A stretch of 64,000 nt of DNA. Origin: Lutraria lutraria. Lineage: Eukaryota; Mollusca; Bivalvia; Venerida; Mactridae. Where the stretch lies: assembly GCA_964023205.1 (NCBI GenBank), contig OZ026833.1, positions 40,021,137-40,085,136 of the forward strand, read 5' to 3'. Shown one piece after another: positions 46,183 to 58,432 of this stretch. The translations under genes were made by a program, and so were the position numbers. The notes under the pieces are model-generated. The model was not told where the DNA came from, did no database searches, and saw nothing but the letters and a program-made list of their open reading frames with translations. Every line of letters starts with the position of its first letter. Positions within the stretch are counted from its first letter, which is position 1.

Positions 46183-46530
46183 TCATGACACCCTTGTTTT
46201 CTTTATTGGTCCTGTCTTGTCTGTTATAGAAATAGCAGCAGTACTCATAAATGCCCAAAATGTGCATACACATTTATGTTTGTGTTTGACAGACAGTGGT
46301 AATGTGAACTTGGTCTTGCGCCTATTGGTGATTTTAAAATGCCTGTAGCTTTGAACAAAACTTGCATTACATACATGTAAAGGTATCATAGCACTTGCAC
46401 AGCCTAAATTTTTATATGGTCGATCCTTTACTGAAAGAATGTCTTGTACACAAGCATTTTTTATCCTTCGACTTAGTATATAGTATACAGTCTTTTTGTT
46501 TCATGAATTATTTATTGTCCGTATTTTAGG
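46183..46530. other. No feature seen
   Basis: Short stretch without recognisable coding before the next gene remnant. Confidence 0.4.
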
Positions 46531-48053
46531 ATGTGGCCCCAACCAGGGAAGAAAATGTTGTTTTAGTTGAGGCAGGGTTAGGGGAAAGAAAAGTTGACAT
46601 TTATCAAATCCAATGACCCTGCCATCTTCAAAGAAAAACTAGAAACCTCATTTCCAAAGTTGAGAAACTGTGGAGGATTTGAGCTCTTCAGAACATACGC
46701 ATGAACCAATTATGGGATTAGCTTACTGCCTATTCCTACAGTAGTCAGTACTTGGCTAACGGAAGTCTTCTTGGTACGGCAGTATGCTATGTCAGGCCTA
46801 TTCAAATGGACTTTGACCTTGAACTGCCTGAGGGTTAGAGCTATGGTAAGTGAATAATTTTGCATAATGGAAATGCATTTGTGTCAGAAGCTCATGGAGG
46901 TTCACATGCTCTTGACAAGTACTTACGTCGTCACTTCAATATGAATTTATATATAGATTATTGTTTACCACCACAAAAGATTGGGGGGGGGGGGGGGGTA
47001 TTGCTTTGGAGATGTCAGTCTGTCCAAGTCATATCTTGGAAACCAGTTGGTCTCTTTTGATATAATTTTACAGGAATTTGCTCACCATTGTTAACTATAG
47101 CTCTGCAAGTTTCACTTAGATTGACCTTGGAACAGCAGAGTTATGACCCATTTTCTGCATATAAAGCCTTTATACAGAGTAATGTTTTTTTGTGCAATAC
47201 ACCTACATTTCTCAATGACTTTTCATAAAACTTACTGAAAGGTTTTCTTACAAATGCAAACCTTTACTTAATTGTTTAATTTTAACATATGTAATTATGT
47301 AGATGAATATACTACATTTTTTCAGTGAATTGTGACCACTTACATAGAGGTATATATGGTCAAAAAGTCCTCTAGCATGTATTGCTAAGATAAAGGTGTC
47401 ATACAAAAGTCAAGGTTGTAACTCAAGGCCAAGGGAAACAGAAATGGCATTTGTCAACTACATGTCTCCAGGATCTAAGAAAGTTGGCATTAGATCTGTT
47501 TAACTTTTAAATTTATTGTTTAATTCAACAATTAAATCCAAAATGTTAAAATTACAGGTATTCTTTAATATAGACTTGTATAAAAAAATAAAACCTTCCA
47601 CAACCACAAGGGCAAGCAGGGTGAACTATTAGCTTTGTAGTGTTGTGTGGTACGACTCTACAAATAAATATTTATTCAGATGCATTACATTTGTAGGTCC
47701 ATGTCTATATTAAACAGGAGGTATCAATGCAATAAATTGTCCTGGTATATCATTGATCTAACTTTTGAAATTTACAAGTCAGCATCGCTATTTACAGTTA
47801 CTAACATTCTTTGATTTGTGTAAATAACATGCTTTACTGTAAGGTTTAAAATATCAGTTAACAATGTGCTCACTGTTTTCTTCCATATATAATATACTTT
47901 ACATACACAGTTTACGTATAATTGTCTGACACTACAGACTGATACAGAAGATGGAAATGGTGTCACAGAAGTGTGTATGAAATGTGGATTGACAATACCC
48001 CTTAAGCGTCTGAGGGATCACATCATGAACTGTTCAATTGAAGGGCAAAGTGT
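46531..48053 (+). pseudogene. Remnant of a HECT-ligase-associated gene family (N-terminal exons)
   Basis: Exon-like segment 46531-46849 (acceptor TTTTAG, donor ATG/GTAAGT) reads VLVEAGLGERKV. After a shift come SNDPAIFKEKLETSFPKLRN and GGFELFRTYA, then, shifted again, YLANGSLLGTAVCYVRPIQM. This order (a Gly-Leu-Gly start, Pro-Lys-Leu, Gly-Gly-Phe-Glu-Leu and a closing Arg-Pro-Leu/Ile-Gln) is one I know from large animal proteins annotated as G2/M-phase-specific E3-ligase-like with a HECT end. A second exon at about 47954-48052 (donor GTAAGG) gives CMKCGLTIPLKRLRDHIMNC, a C2HC finger that follows in those proteins. No HECT domain is found in the window. Frameshifts make it a pseudogene. Confidence 0.5.
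46983..46998. repeat. Poly-G run of 16
   Basis: Homopolymer in the intron-like part of the preceding remnant. The region 47000-47937 shows nothing else. Confidence 0.8.
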
Positions 48054-48183
48054 AAGGCTAATTACTTATATGTTATGAAAACATCCCTTTTCACTCATTT
48101 CTAGAATAAATGACCTTATTCACTTTTGTGCAGTGCTAAGTTTAGATACGTTTTAATGTAAATGCTCATCTCATATTCAAACT

Positions 48184-48952
48184 AGAAATGTGTCCGTAGG
48201 ACACGGATGCCCCCGCCATTTCACACTGGACACAGATATGAGTGTTGTGTGGCAAGTATGTGAATACAACATAGCGCAGGTTGCTTGGAAATGCTGCCTA
48301 TAGTGGGAGGTAAATATCACCTAAGGGTGGTAAACACACAACTACATGTACATTCACTATAATGTATTTCAATGTAAGGAATGAACATAAATATATAAGT
48401 GCCCACTGTGACCTTGACCTTTGAGAAAGCGCCACCGTTTTTGGGCATGACACATCGTTTTAATATGATAAACATTTGTGCAAATTTATTTAAAAATCTC
48501 ATTATGCATGACAAACTTATAAGCCGGACACGAACATACACTTTCACTATATCCATAATTATATGCACAAATGTTTAACAACAACTGTGACCTTGACCTT
48601 TAAGTAAGTGATGCAGTTGATGCGCAGGACACCTCTTCTAGATATGATGAACATTTGTGCCAGTTTATTTCAAAATCCAATCATGCATGACAGAGTTATA
48701 AGCCAGACACGAACATATACATATAATGCTTTAAGTGTCCACTGTGACCTTGACCTTTGAGCAAGCAACACAGTTTTTGCGCATGACACAGCGTTTTGTT
48801 ATGCTGAACATTTGTGCCAAATTATTTCAAAATCCAATCATGCATGACAAAGTTATGAGCCGGACACGAAAATCTGTAACACACACACAAACACACCAAT
48901 GGACAGGGTAAACACTATATGCCATCCGCCATTACATGCGGGGGCATAATTA
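48184..48952 (+). repeat. Interspersed repeat with internal ~200-bp units
   Basis: It starts ATGTGTCCGTAGGACACGGA, TGCCCCCGCCATTTCACACT and ends TTACATGCGGGGGCATAATT. Inside, CACTGTGACCTTGACCTTTG, ACACAGCGTTTT-like, CCAATCATGCATGACAAAGT and TTATGAGCCGGACACGAA recur three times. A shorter inverted copy lies at 31142-31465. Confidence 0.8.
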
Positions 48953-48960
48953 AAAGATTC

Positions 48961-49788
48961 TTTGATTTTCCATGTATAGCTACTCAAAGCAAAAATAAAG
49001 ATCATCATACACTCTCTGATTTTTTTACCCTACCTGACCCATGTTTGACCATGACCCACATATAATTAACGCACATATTCTGAAAAGGTTTGGTGAAGAT
49101 CCAATCAAATCACTGTGACATAAACAGTGTTAACAAAGCTTTCCTAAGATTTGACCTAGTGACCTAGTTGTTGACCCCAGATGACTTACATTTGTAATTG
49201 ACCTTTATATCATTAAATATTTTGGTGAAGATCCAAGTATACCTGTAAAATCTATAGTGTTAACATGGTTTTTCATAAGATTTCACCTAGCGACCTAGTT
49301 TTTGACCCCAGATGACCCATGTTCCAACTCGTCCAAGATATCATAAAGACAAACAATCTGACAAGATTTCATGATGATCCAATCAAAACAGTGACTTCTA
49401 GAGTGTTCACAACGTTTTCCAGCAATACGCCCTTATGACCTAGTTTTTGACCGGGAATGACCCATTTTCAAACTTGACCTAACAAACATTCTGACAAAGT
49501 TTCATGAATATCCAATCAGACCAGTGATTTCAAGTGTTCACAAGGTTTTCCCTTATTTGGCCCTGATGACCTAGTTTGTGACCCTAAATGGCCCATTATT
49601 GAACTTGTCATTGATTTTGTCAGTACTAATATTCTGACCCAGTTTTGGGACATAGAACTAAAAAATGTGGCCCCTAGTGTGTTCACAAGGTAAAATTTGA
49701 CGACGCACAATGAATGATGCACGACGCTGAAAAGAAGACTGATCAGATCAGCTCACCCTGTCACTTTGTGACATGTGAGCTAAACAAG
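48961..49788 (+). repeat. Interspersed repeat, GACCTAGTTTTTGACCCCAG units
   Basis: Four to five units of about 110-150 bp contain TTTGACCTAGTGACCTAGTT, GACCCCAGATGACCCA and GATCCAATCA. It ends in GCTCACCCTGTCACTTTGTG and ATGTGAGCTAAA. This is the terminal type shared with 15113-16360. Confidence 0.8.
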
Positions 49789-50275
49789 GGGGCCTTTATC
49801 GCTCACCTGAGAACAAAGGCACTCTAATTAGTGACTAGGTAATATTGTTTTCATTTTGTAAAACTCATTTTTATGTAGATTTTGAGATCAAAACCAATAA
49901 CAAAGGTATAATACTGTCAAACAAGCTAAAATGTAGCAAATTTTCTAATCCAAGGGCCCATAACTCTTGAAGTTGTAGTCCGATTCCACCCATAACTCAT
50001 CTTGTCCGAAACCATAAGGTCATACACATTCATTGTAAATATGATTAGGATCGTGAATAAATGAAGGCGCTAAAGTGTAAACAAGCTAAAATATAGCAAA
50101 TTTTCTAAGTCAAGGGCCCATAACTCTTGAAGATGTGGTTCGATTCCGCCCATAATCGAACTTCTCCAAGATCTTTTAGTTATACTCATGTACTGAAAAT
50201 ATTATTCGGATTTGTGAATAAATGAATAGATTTGTCAACTAGAGTATAACTTTCAGCTTTAGAAGGTACTAAATA
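49786..50275 (+). repeat. Interspersed repeat, same family as 21842
   Basis: It starts CAAGGGGGCCTTTATCGCTC directly against the end of the previous repeat. Two internal units begin near CAAGCTAAAATGTAGCAAAT and CAAGCTAAAATATAGCAAAT, each with CAAGGGCCCATAACTCTTGA. Confidence 0.75.
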
Positions 50276-50394
50276 ATAAATTTCATGACTGCCTTGTTTT
50301 AAATTAATCCATAAGCTTTAATTATGAATTATTCATTTTCAAGGAGGAGAAACAGAGACAATATCTTGTTGAAGGTTTTTGAAGAAGATTCTGT

Positions 50395-50640
50395 ATTAAT
50401 GGACACTTTCACTAACATGTACCAGCCGGTTCTGTTAGGGAAGTTGATCCCAACCAGCACAGCATCAGTGGAGCAATGCTTTGAACAGCTTAATGCATAA
50501 CATCTGTACGGACAGTTGGAACCGATTGGCTCAGGATAATTTAAAAACTCTTACGCTAATTTGTAAAGAGTCATGGAAATGTTCTTACTGATGAACAAAA
50601 GAAGACAATAATAGACAATTTCAAGAACATAAACTTAAGA
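50395..50640 (+). pseudogene. hAT-type transposase C-terminal remnant
   Basis: In three frames one reads LGKLIPTSTASVEQCFEQLN, then ICTDSWNRLAQDNLKTLTLI, then VLTDEQKKTIIDNFKNIN. STASVE(Q/R)CF followed by a short helix and RL..D.L is the dimerisation region at the end of hAT-like transposases. Stops and shifts make it dead. The N-terminal zinc finger of a similar element lies to the right, at 54330. Confidence 0.6.
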
Positions 50641-50690
50641 GAAATTTATCTTTGAGTTCAGTAATACAAAAGAATTGTATAACAAGAGTA

Positions 50691-53600
50691 GAACTGTTTT
50701 GTGAAATCTGTCTGAGTAAAAGTACTCTGTATTTGTCCAAAAGAAAATCAAACCTGGGGTACGGCCATGTTAGTACAAGGCTAACCTACAATACCTGTAA
50801 CCATTATTCAGCCTTAAATGCATGTTATGGTTACTTGCTGCCACATCTGAAGAAATTTGACAACCCATTTTAACATTAATAATAAACAAGGTCATATGTA
50901 CATTTTCAGTGTTCTGCCAAGGACGCAATTCCGCAATTTTCTCGCTAAAAAATCGTAATTGTTGTGCACATACAATATTGCTTGGGTATATATTATGTAT
51001 AATATTATGTCGCGTATGAAATTCCGTGGGTACAAATGAGAAAAAAAATAAATTGCAATTGTCACAGTCAGGGTGCATTAAAAGTTGAAATCAAAATCGG
51101 TCCAGAGTAACCCCCCCCCCCCCCCCATTAAAGTTAAGTACCTAAACATAAGTTGTCACCATTAAAAAACGTGCAGCATCGCAGTTTATATTTCATGATC
51201 TGCTTTGATGCCCTAGAAGTTAGGAGCGCTCCAGTAAGCATGCATCCAGACGACACAGCAATCAGTGTTTCTGAAGAAAATTTGCTGACACGAACTGCAG
51301 ACTGCTTTTCTGGGAAATTTCATATTCATTTTAATGTATGAATAAAAAATAAAAAGAATATTATTAGCTGACAAGAACGTGTTCTCTTTATTAACCACAG
51401 AAAAAATGTTGCGATTATTTTTGGTCTGGTAAAATTTTGTTCGGTCTGGTAAATTTTCCAAAGTCACCAGACCGACTGTCTGGTAAAATTCTGAGGTCTT
51501 TCGTATAGTCTGCCTTACCTGCCCCGTCGCCAGAAAAGTTGCATGAAAATAATGCAAACAAGCAAGTTCCCATTTGTTCATTTCAGAAGAAATGGCTAAA
51601 TGATCACTTAGAACTGTTTTGTGAAATCTGTCTGAGTAAAAGTACTCTGTATTTGTCCAAAAGAAAATCAAACCTGGGGTACGGCCATGTTAGTACAAGG
51701 CTAACCTACAATACCTGTAACCATTATTCAGCCTTAAATGCATGTTATGGTTACTTGCTGCCACATCTGAAGAAATTTGACAACCCATTTTAACATTAAT
51801 AATAAACAAGGTCATATGTACATTTTCAGTGTTCTGCCAAGGACGCAATTCCGCAATTTTCTCGCTAAAAAATCGTAATTGTTGTGCACATACAATATTG
51901 CTTGGGTATATATTATGTATAATATTATGTCGCGTATGAAATTCCGTGGGTACAAATGAGAAAAAAAATAAATTGCAATTGTCACAGTCAGGGTGCATTA
52001 AAAGTTGAAATCAAAATCGGTCCAGAGTAACCCCCCCCCCCCCCATTAAAGTTAAGTACCTAAACATAAGTTGTCACCATTAAAAAACGTGCAGCATCGC
52101 AGTTTATATTTCATGATCTGCTTTGATGCCCTAGAAGTTAGGAGCGCTCCAGTAAGCATGCATCCAGACGACACAGCAATCAGTGTTTCTGAAGAAAATT
52201 TGCTGACACGAACTGCAGACTGCTTTTCTGGGAAATTTCATATTCATTTTAATGTATGAATAAAAAATAAAAAGAATATTATTAGCTGACAAGAACGTGT
52301 TCTCTTTATTAACCACAGAAAAAATGTTGCGATTATTTTTGGTCTGGTAAAATTTTGTTCGGTCTGGTAAATTTTCCAAAGTCACCAGACCGACTGTCTG
52401 GTAAAATTCTGAGGTCTTTCGTATAGTCTGCCTTACCTGCCCCGTCGCCAGAAAAGTTGCATGAAAATAATGCAAACAAGCAAGTTCCCATTTGTTCATT
52501 TCAGAAGAAATGGCTAAATGATCACTTAGAACTGTTTTGTGAAATCTGTCTGAGTAAAAGTACTCTGTATTTGTCCAAAAGAAAATCAAACCTGGGGTAC
52601 GGCCATGTTAGTACAAGGCTAACCTACAATACCTGTAACCATTATTCAGCCTTAAATGCATGTTATGGTTACTTGCTGCCACATCTGAAGAAATTTGACA
52701 ACCCATTTTAACATTAATAATAAACAAGGTCATATGTACATTTTCAGTGTTCTGCCAAGGACGCAATTCCGCAATTTTCTCGCTAAAAAATCGTAATTGT
52801 TGTGCACATACAATATTGCTTGGGTATATATTATGTATAATATTATGTCGCGTATGAAATTCCGTGGGTACAAATGAGAAAAAAAATAAATTGCAATTGT
52901 CACAGTCAGGGTGCATTAAAAGTTGAAATCAAAATCGGTCCAGAGTAACCCCCCCCCCCCCCCATTAAAGTTAAGTACCTAAACATAAGTTGTCACCATT
53001 AAAAAACGTGCAGCATCGCAGTTTATATTTCATGATCTGCTTTGATGCCCTAGAAGTTAGGAGCGCTCCAGTAAGCATGCATCCAGACGACACAGCAATC
53101 AGTGTTTCTGAAGAAAATTTGCTGACACGAACTGCAGACTGCTTTTCTGGGAAATTTCATATTCATTTTAATGTATGAATAAAAAATAAAAAGAATATTA
53201 TTAGCTGACAAGAACGTGTTCTCTTTATTAACCACAGAAAAAATGTTGCGATTATTTTTGGTCTGGTAAAATTTTGTTCGGTCTGGTAAATTTTCCAAAG
53301 TCACCAGACCGACTGTCTGGTAAAATTCTGAGGTCTTTCGTATAGTCTGCCTTACCTGCCCCGTCGCCAGAAAAGTTGCATGAAAATAATGCAAACAAGC
53401 AAGTTCCCATTTGTTCATTTCAGAAGAAATGGCTAAATGATCACTTAGAACTGTTTTGTGAAATCTGTCTGAGTAAAAGTACTCTGTATTTGTCCAAAAG
53501 AAAATCAAACCTGGGGTACGGCCATGTTAGTACAAGGCTAACCTACAATACCTGTAACCATTATTCAGCCTTAAATGCATGTTATGGTTACTTGCTGCCA

Positions 53601-54365
53601 CATCTGAAGAAATTTGACAACCCATTTTAACATTAATAATAAACAAGGTCATATGTACATTTTCAGTGTTCTGCCAAGGACGCAATTCCGCAATTTTCTC
53701 GCTAAAAAATCGTAATTGTTGTGCACATACAATATTGCTTGGGTATATATTATGTATAATATTATGTCGCGTATGAAATTCCGTGGGTACAAATGAGAAA
53801 AAAAATAAATTGCAATTGTCACAGTCAGGGTGCATTAAAAGTTGAAATCAAAATCGGTCCAGAGTAACCCCCCCCCCCCCCATTAAAGTTAAGTACCTAA
53901 ACATAAGTTGTCACCATTAAAAAACGTGCAGCATCGCAGTTTATATTTCATGATCTGCTTTGATGCCCTAGAAGTTAGGAGCGCTCCAGTAAGCATGCAT
54001 CCAGACGACACAGCAATCAGTGTTTCTGAAGAAAATTTGCTGACACGAACTGCAGACTGCTTTTCTGGGAAATTTCATATTCATTTTAATGTATGAATAA
54101 AAAATAAAAAGAATATTATTAGCTGACAAGAACGTGTTCTCTTTATTAACCACAGAAAAAATGTTGCGATTATTTTTGGTCTGGTAAAATTTTGTTCGGT
54201 CTGGTAAATTTTCCAAAGTCACCAGACCGACTGTCTGGTAAAATTCTGAGGTCTTTCGTATAGTCTGCCTTACCTGCCCCGTCGCCAGAAAAGTTGCATG
54301 AAAATAATGCAAACAAGCAAGTTCCCATTTGTTCATTTCAGAAGAAATGGCTAAATGATCACTTA
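50691..54365 (+). repeat. Tandem array of four ~918-bp units, near identical
   Basis: Units start at GAACTGTTTTGTGAAATCTG: 50691, 51611, 52529 and 53448, ending at 54365 (920, 918, 919 and 918 bp). The differences I could find are in one poly-C tract (16, 14, 15 and 14 C), which alone explains the lengths. Each unit ends with the coding-like start FQKKWLNDHL, which continues into the hAT-like N-terminus only after the last unit. Internal features include GGTCTGGTAAA / ACCAGACC short inverted motifs. ORFs of 152 and 102 residues (minus) and 84 and 62 residues (plus) recur once per unit and look like shadows. Confidence 0.95.
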
Positions 54366-54562
54366 TGGTTAAGTTATAACACGGAAGGTAATTACATGAC
54401 ATGTACGGTAAATTGTGTATTAAGCACAAGAAGGGTAATGTTTTCACATAACAAAACACAAATTTCAAGACGACAACTCTGACTCAACATGCTGAATCAG
54501 CAGATCACAGGGCTGCTGTCATGGCAGAATCAGAAAAAATATAGCTTTAACAAAACATGAAA
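54330..54562 (+). pseudogene. hAT-like N-terminal zinc-finger (TTF-type) remnant
   Basis: It starts in the last array unit (FQKKWLNDHL) and continues WLSYNTEGNYMTC, the entry of a TTF/BED-like finger at the N-terminus of hAT-derived proteins. After a frame change TTTLTQHAESADHRAAVMAE provides the His residues. Stops follow near 54540. Together with 50395-50640 it gives both ends of one protein, in reversed order along the chromosome. Confidence 0.5.
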
Positions 54563-54565
54563 GCC

Positions 54566-56133
54566 TACTGCATCTACTTTCAAAATTGAATTGTCCCATT
54601 TTGGCCCCCAAAAAAGTCAAATGAGGGCCCTGTATTTCGTCATCAGAAACAGTCTAATTAGTTGGACTAGTACCGCGGTATACAGGCCGTCCCTATTACC
54701 GGCTACCTAACTCTTTACAGGTCAGTGTTAAAATGCACAATAGTACAAGTCTGCAATCATACAACCATTTCATCCTCATAAGCAATTCTTCTTCTTGTCA
54801 AAAACATACAAATACTCTCAATAACAATAATGTAATACATCAACTGATTGCCTTTCTTGACACACAGACGTCCATATTGAATTTTGCATGATGACCTTAT
54901 TACAGCCTATCGACTAATTAAATGCGAGATACGTAGTAGTACTGCGGGAAATTCCTGCGTCAGTACTAAATATCAACCAATGTGCGGGCCATCTAGCATT
55001 TGCAGAAATATAAAAACTGTGTTTTATTAGATCTGATGCATAAAAATGCGACTATATAGTATCAGTGTTAATTTGAATTGAATAAAAATGGCAGTATGAA
55101 CGATAAATTGACTCGACTATAGAAATGATATAAATCATCAATGAAAAATGTTTTAAAGTCGCGGCATGCAATGTAAACAATAGTCTAGTTCCCTGCCGAC
55201 AAATGCCAAGGGGAAATGGAGGAGACACGCATGTGCGAGTTATTGTAATTATCCGGGCATCAGCAGTAATCGCGGAAATACAGAGTAAACTAAAGAACTC
55301 CATCCTAGTATATATATAGGATGTAATATGTATAGTATTGATAATCCTATAAAGCCTGACTGGCTTTATTCTGCATGATTTTTTAAAGTTACAACCGCAT
55401 AAAAATATCTATCAGCAGTGAATACCTCAGTCGGTGCTTTCAGCGCTTTGTTTAAAATAGATGTGTAACAAATGTGAGCTCACCTATAATGACAACAGTC
55501 GAACATTCAAGTGAACTTAGCTGATGAAGGAGAAGATTTACGCCTGTGTTCACATACAGTATTCATCTTCTCAAAACTAATGATTTGAGTAGCATTAGTT
55601 GACTTTAAAATTGCGGGAACCTCCATGCTGTTTTGGGAGAGTTATCTGCTCTTCTTGGGAATGGCTAACAGACGGTAATTTCAGTATGTCCCGGTTAATA
55701 CCGGTTCCCGTTTCTTGACTGAAATAAATACGGAATTTTAGAATTGCGATTTTCATCAATTTATTGTTTAACGCATAAGAATTTAGATATACATCAATAA
55801 TGGATGTTCTATATTAAAATTGTACATATAATCAAAGACCTATGCTAAACATGGTATAGGGTATTGAGGCCCATACCAGAAAGGCCTACTTTTGTAACCG
55901 AAAAGGCCCATTTTTGCATTCAACATGTAAATATATTGCAAATCTATTGATTAGTGTTATTATTTATACTATTTATGTATGAATGGATTTGGTAAAATTT
56001 ATTATATTCGGGTGTTTGTTTGAAGTAGCCCTTTAATATATATGTTGATGATAATTATATATATATGATATATAATCAAATATAACATTTTAATCTTTAT
56101 AATTAAGTGTAAGTCGTGATAATTATCACATAC
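54566..56133. other. No gene seen; short motifs only
   Basis: A phrase module GAGGCCCATACCAGAAAGGC / ACCGAAAAGGCCCA lies at 55868-55920 and resembles 61695-61765. TACCGGTTCCCG-like sequence is near 55700. Short ORFs, such as 55052-55303 minus, are not recognisable. Confidence 0.4.
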
Positions 56134-56140
56134 ATAATAA

Positions 56141-56180
56141 CAAGGACTTATATACATACATGTATGTATATAAGTCCTTG
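56141..56180. mobile_element. 40-bp perfect palindrome with 7-bp target duplication
   Basis: CAAGGACTTATATACATACA is followed immediately by its exact complement. ATAATAA stands directly on both sides (56134-56140 and 56181-56187). The ends and core match the palindrome at 58671-58706. It carries no coding; a palindrome flanked by a direct repeat is the mark of an inserted sequence. Confidence 0.7.
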
Positions 56181-56656
56181 ATAATAATCATACCACACAA
56201 TAAGCATACATGCAACAAAACAAGATGATTTTCAAATTAGTTTTTTTTCAGGTTGCTGTATTTAGATTAATACAACTACCTGTTTTTTCCCATTATTTGT
56301 CTTTGTTATTTTAATCATTGCTGCATATTGTTAAAAGCGATCAGCACCGGATAAAGGGAATTTATATATAATCAGATCGTTTCAAAGATAAACTGGCACA
56401 TGCATCGGTAAACATCGGTAAAACGGAAGTTACAGAAGATCGAGCTCAAATGAAACCAACATTTGTCATAGTGTTACAGATCATTGATTATAATATTTTC
56501 AATTATAACTTATTAAATCCATTTGACTGATTGCTAAATGAAATACAACAATTCAAATTATATATTTATTTTCTGTATTCAATGCACTTTTCAAAAAGTG
56601 TGGGTTTGATAAGTTTTTTACTGATTATAAGTATTAAGTAGATAAACACAACACCT

Positions 56657-56724
56657 AAACTGGTTCCCGTTGACTTGTGTGTACAAACCTTTGGTGCCCT
56701 GCATCATGGAACGGGAACCAGTTT
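56657..56724. repeat. 68-bp hairpin with 15-bp perfect ends
   Basis: AAACTGGTTCCCGTT (56657-56671) and AACGGGAACCAGTTT (56710-56724) enclose 38 bp. No flanking duplication is visible. 56725-57252 is otherwise blank. Confidence 0.7.
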
Positions 56725-57252
56725 ACACAACACCGCGCTCTCCATGACATCCACTTACCACTGGACTAGGCTTATCAGCAGCTAGGAATGTAGCATGATA
56801 AGGGTTAGAATAAATCATTATTAATCGATGAAAAAAGTTCAATTACTGAGTAAAATCTGTAATTCATTAATTCAATCAGGATTGCTTATTTCACATTTGA
56901 TGAATAGTATATAAAAGAAAATAATCTGAAAAGAAACCAGAAAGAAAGTTTTGCATTTTACCGAGAGGGAAAAGACCTTCTCTATAAATGTCACATGTGG
57001 AACTTTATTTGGCAAATGATGAATTGTTTGCTCATTTTTAGCCTGAAATGTAACAAGAATAATTTTATTCAATATTTACAGAGAACATATAGTAGTACAA
57101 TTTGAAAACAGAACATACAAGAAACATAATAAATGTACAAAGTAGTTTGCATTGATTTTGATTTTCAAACTAAGTTCTATGTATTCATTTTACATTGATT
57201 GTGGAAAAAGTCAGCTGCCAGTAACCATGTGCTCTTGTGTAATGAATTTGTC

Positions 57253-57382
57253 CTGGGTTTTATTTAATTCCTTCTTAACCAGCGAATCTTGGTAGGAGAT
57301 TGTTAGTTCATTTGCCCTCAACTGAAACATCCACATCCTTCAGTATCGCAGGTAGTACTGTAAGGAATTAAATAAAACCCAG
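57253..57382. repeat. 130-bp MITE with 21-bp perfect TIRs
   Basis: CTGGGTTTTATTTAATTCCT (57253 on) faces AGGAATTAAATAAAACCCAG (to 57382). The interior has higher GC than the surroundings. No clear duplication flanks it. 57383-58432 shows no gene; ORF 57594-57854 is AT-rich and unrecognised. Confidence 0.8.
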
Positions 57383-58432
57383 ATCAAATTCAATGGGCAG
57401 TAAACTTGGTTTGAAATTTGATTAATAAGTTGTTCTGCATTCACGGTTGTGGGCTTTAAAAACTAAAACATTGCATAACCCGGCGCACAGTGGAAAAATG
57501 GAAACAGGGTCGTCAGAGTGATGGCATGGCGAATTACATGTATAGCTTGTAAACATTAAATAATTTAATTGGTATCAATTCTATAAAATATCTATGTTTT
57601 TTTTAAGACAAAAACAGAGTACACATCATAACCAAACTTATTTGAGTGCATTTCAATATGCGAATTCTAAAGATCATATATTGGCTTTAATAACGAATAT
57701 TACTAATTTTCATCCGTACATTTTTTCATTTATTTTACAAATTATTATCTTATCAGTATTTAAGCAGGGACGCTTCATAGCAATTCAGTTCTTTATTCAA
57801 AGTCACAGTTTACACAATGTTAATACATGTGAACATATCATAATTACTGTTTAGGAGTGGTTGTAGTTACAATATACAAACGAGGTTGTAGTTTGAAGTT
57901 AGCTACAATATAAAAAATAATGATATTTTCTAAGGATGAAGAAGACAAAAAATCTTTCTAATTATTATTGTAAAAATTCATTGAAGACGGGAAATGGTCA
58001 GAACAAGATAATTTTTGTTATTTAGAAAAAAAGATAGGAAAAAACAGAGCCACCATCTACGAGATATAATAAAGGAAAGCATCTAATTAGAGTTGATGGA
58101 TCTTGTAATCTACAATGAAAAGAAATACATACATAGTACTTAAGTTTAGATATTATAAGATGAATAAGTCAAATTAATGAGTAATAATTAAGGGTAAAAT
58201 ACTGATTCGAATAATGAATCAAATTACTAAACCGACATATGGTAACGTAATATGTACTATAGTTGAACAAAACAACAATAACAACAAGAAACAAAATAGC
58301 TCCACATATATTTTCAATTATGCTATCTATTCTGTAAATCTAGACATCTAGAAATATTTACATTGTAGTTAGGTGTCAATGTCTAAAGATATTATCATGT
58401 GTTTAATTATTCAATATAATCGTAACTTGTCA

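Noticed and set aside
50770..54468. Repeated ORFs of 152, 102, 84 and 62 codons in the 918-bp array
   Set aside because: They recur because the DNA unit recurs, lie on both strands over the same bases and match no protein, apart from the ten-residue hAT-like start at each unit end.
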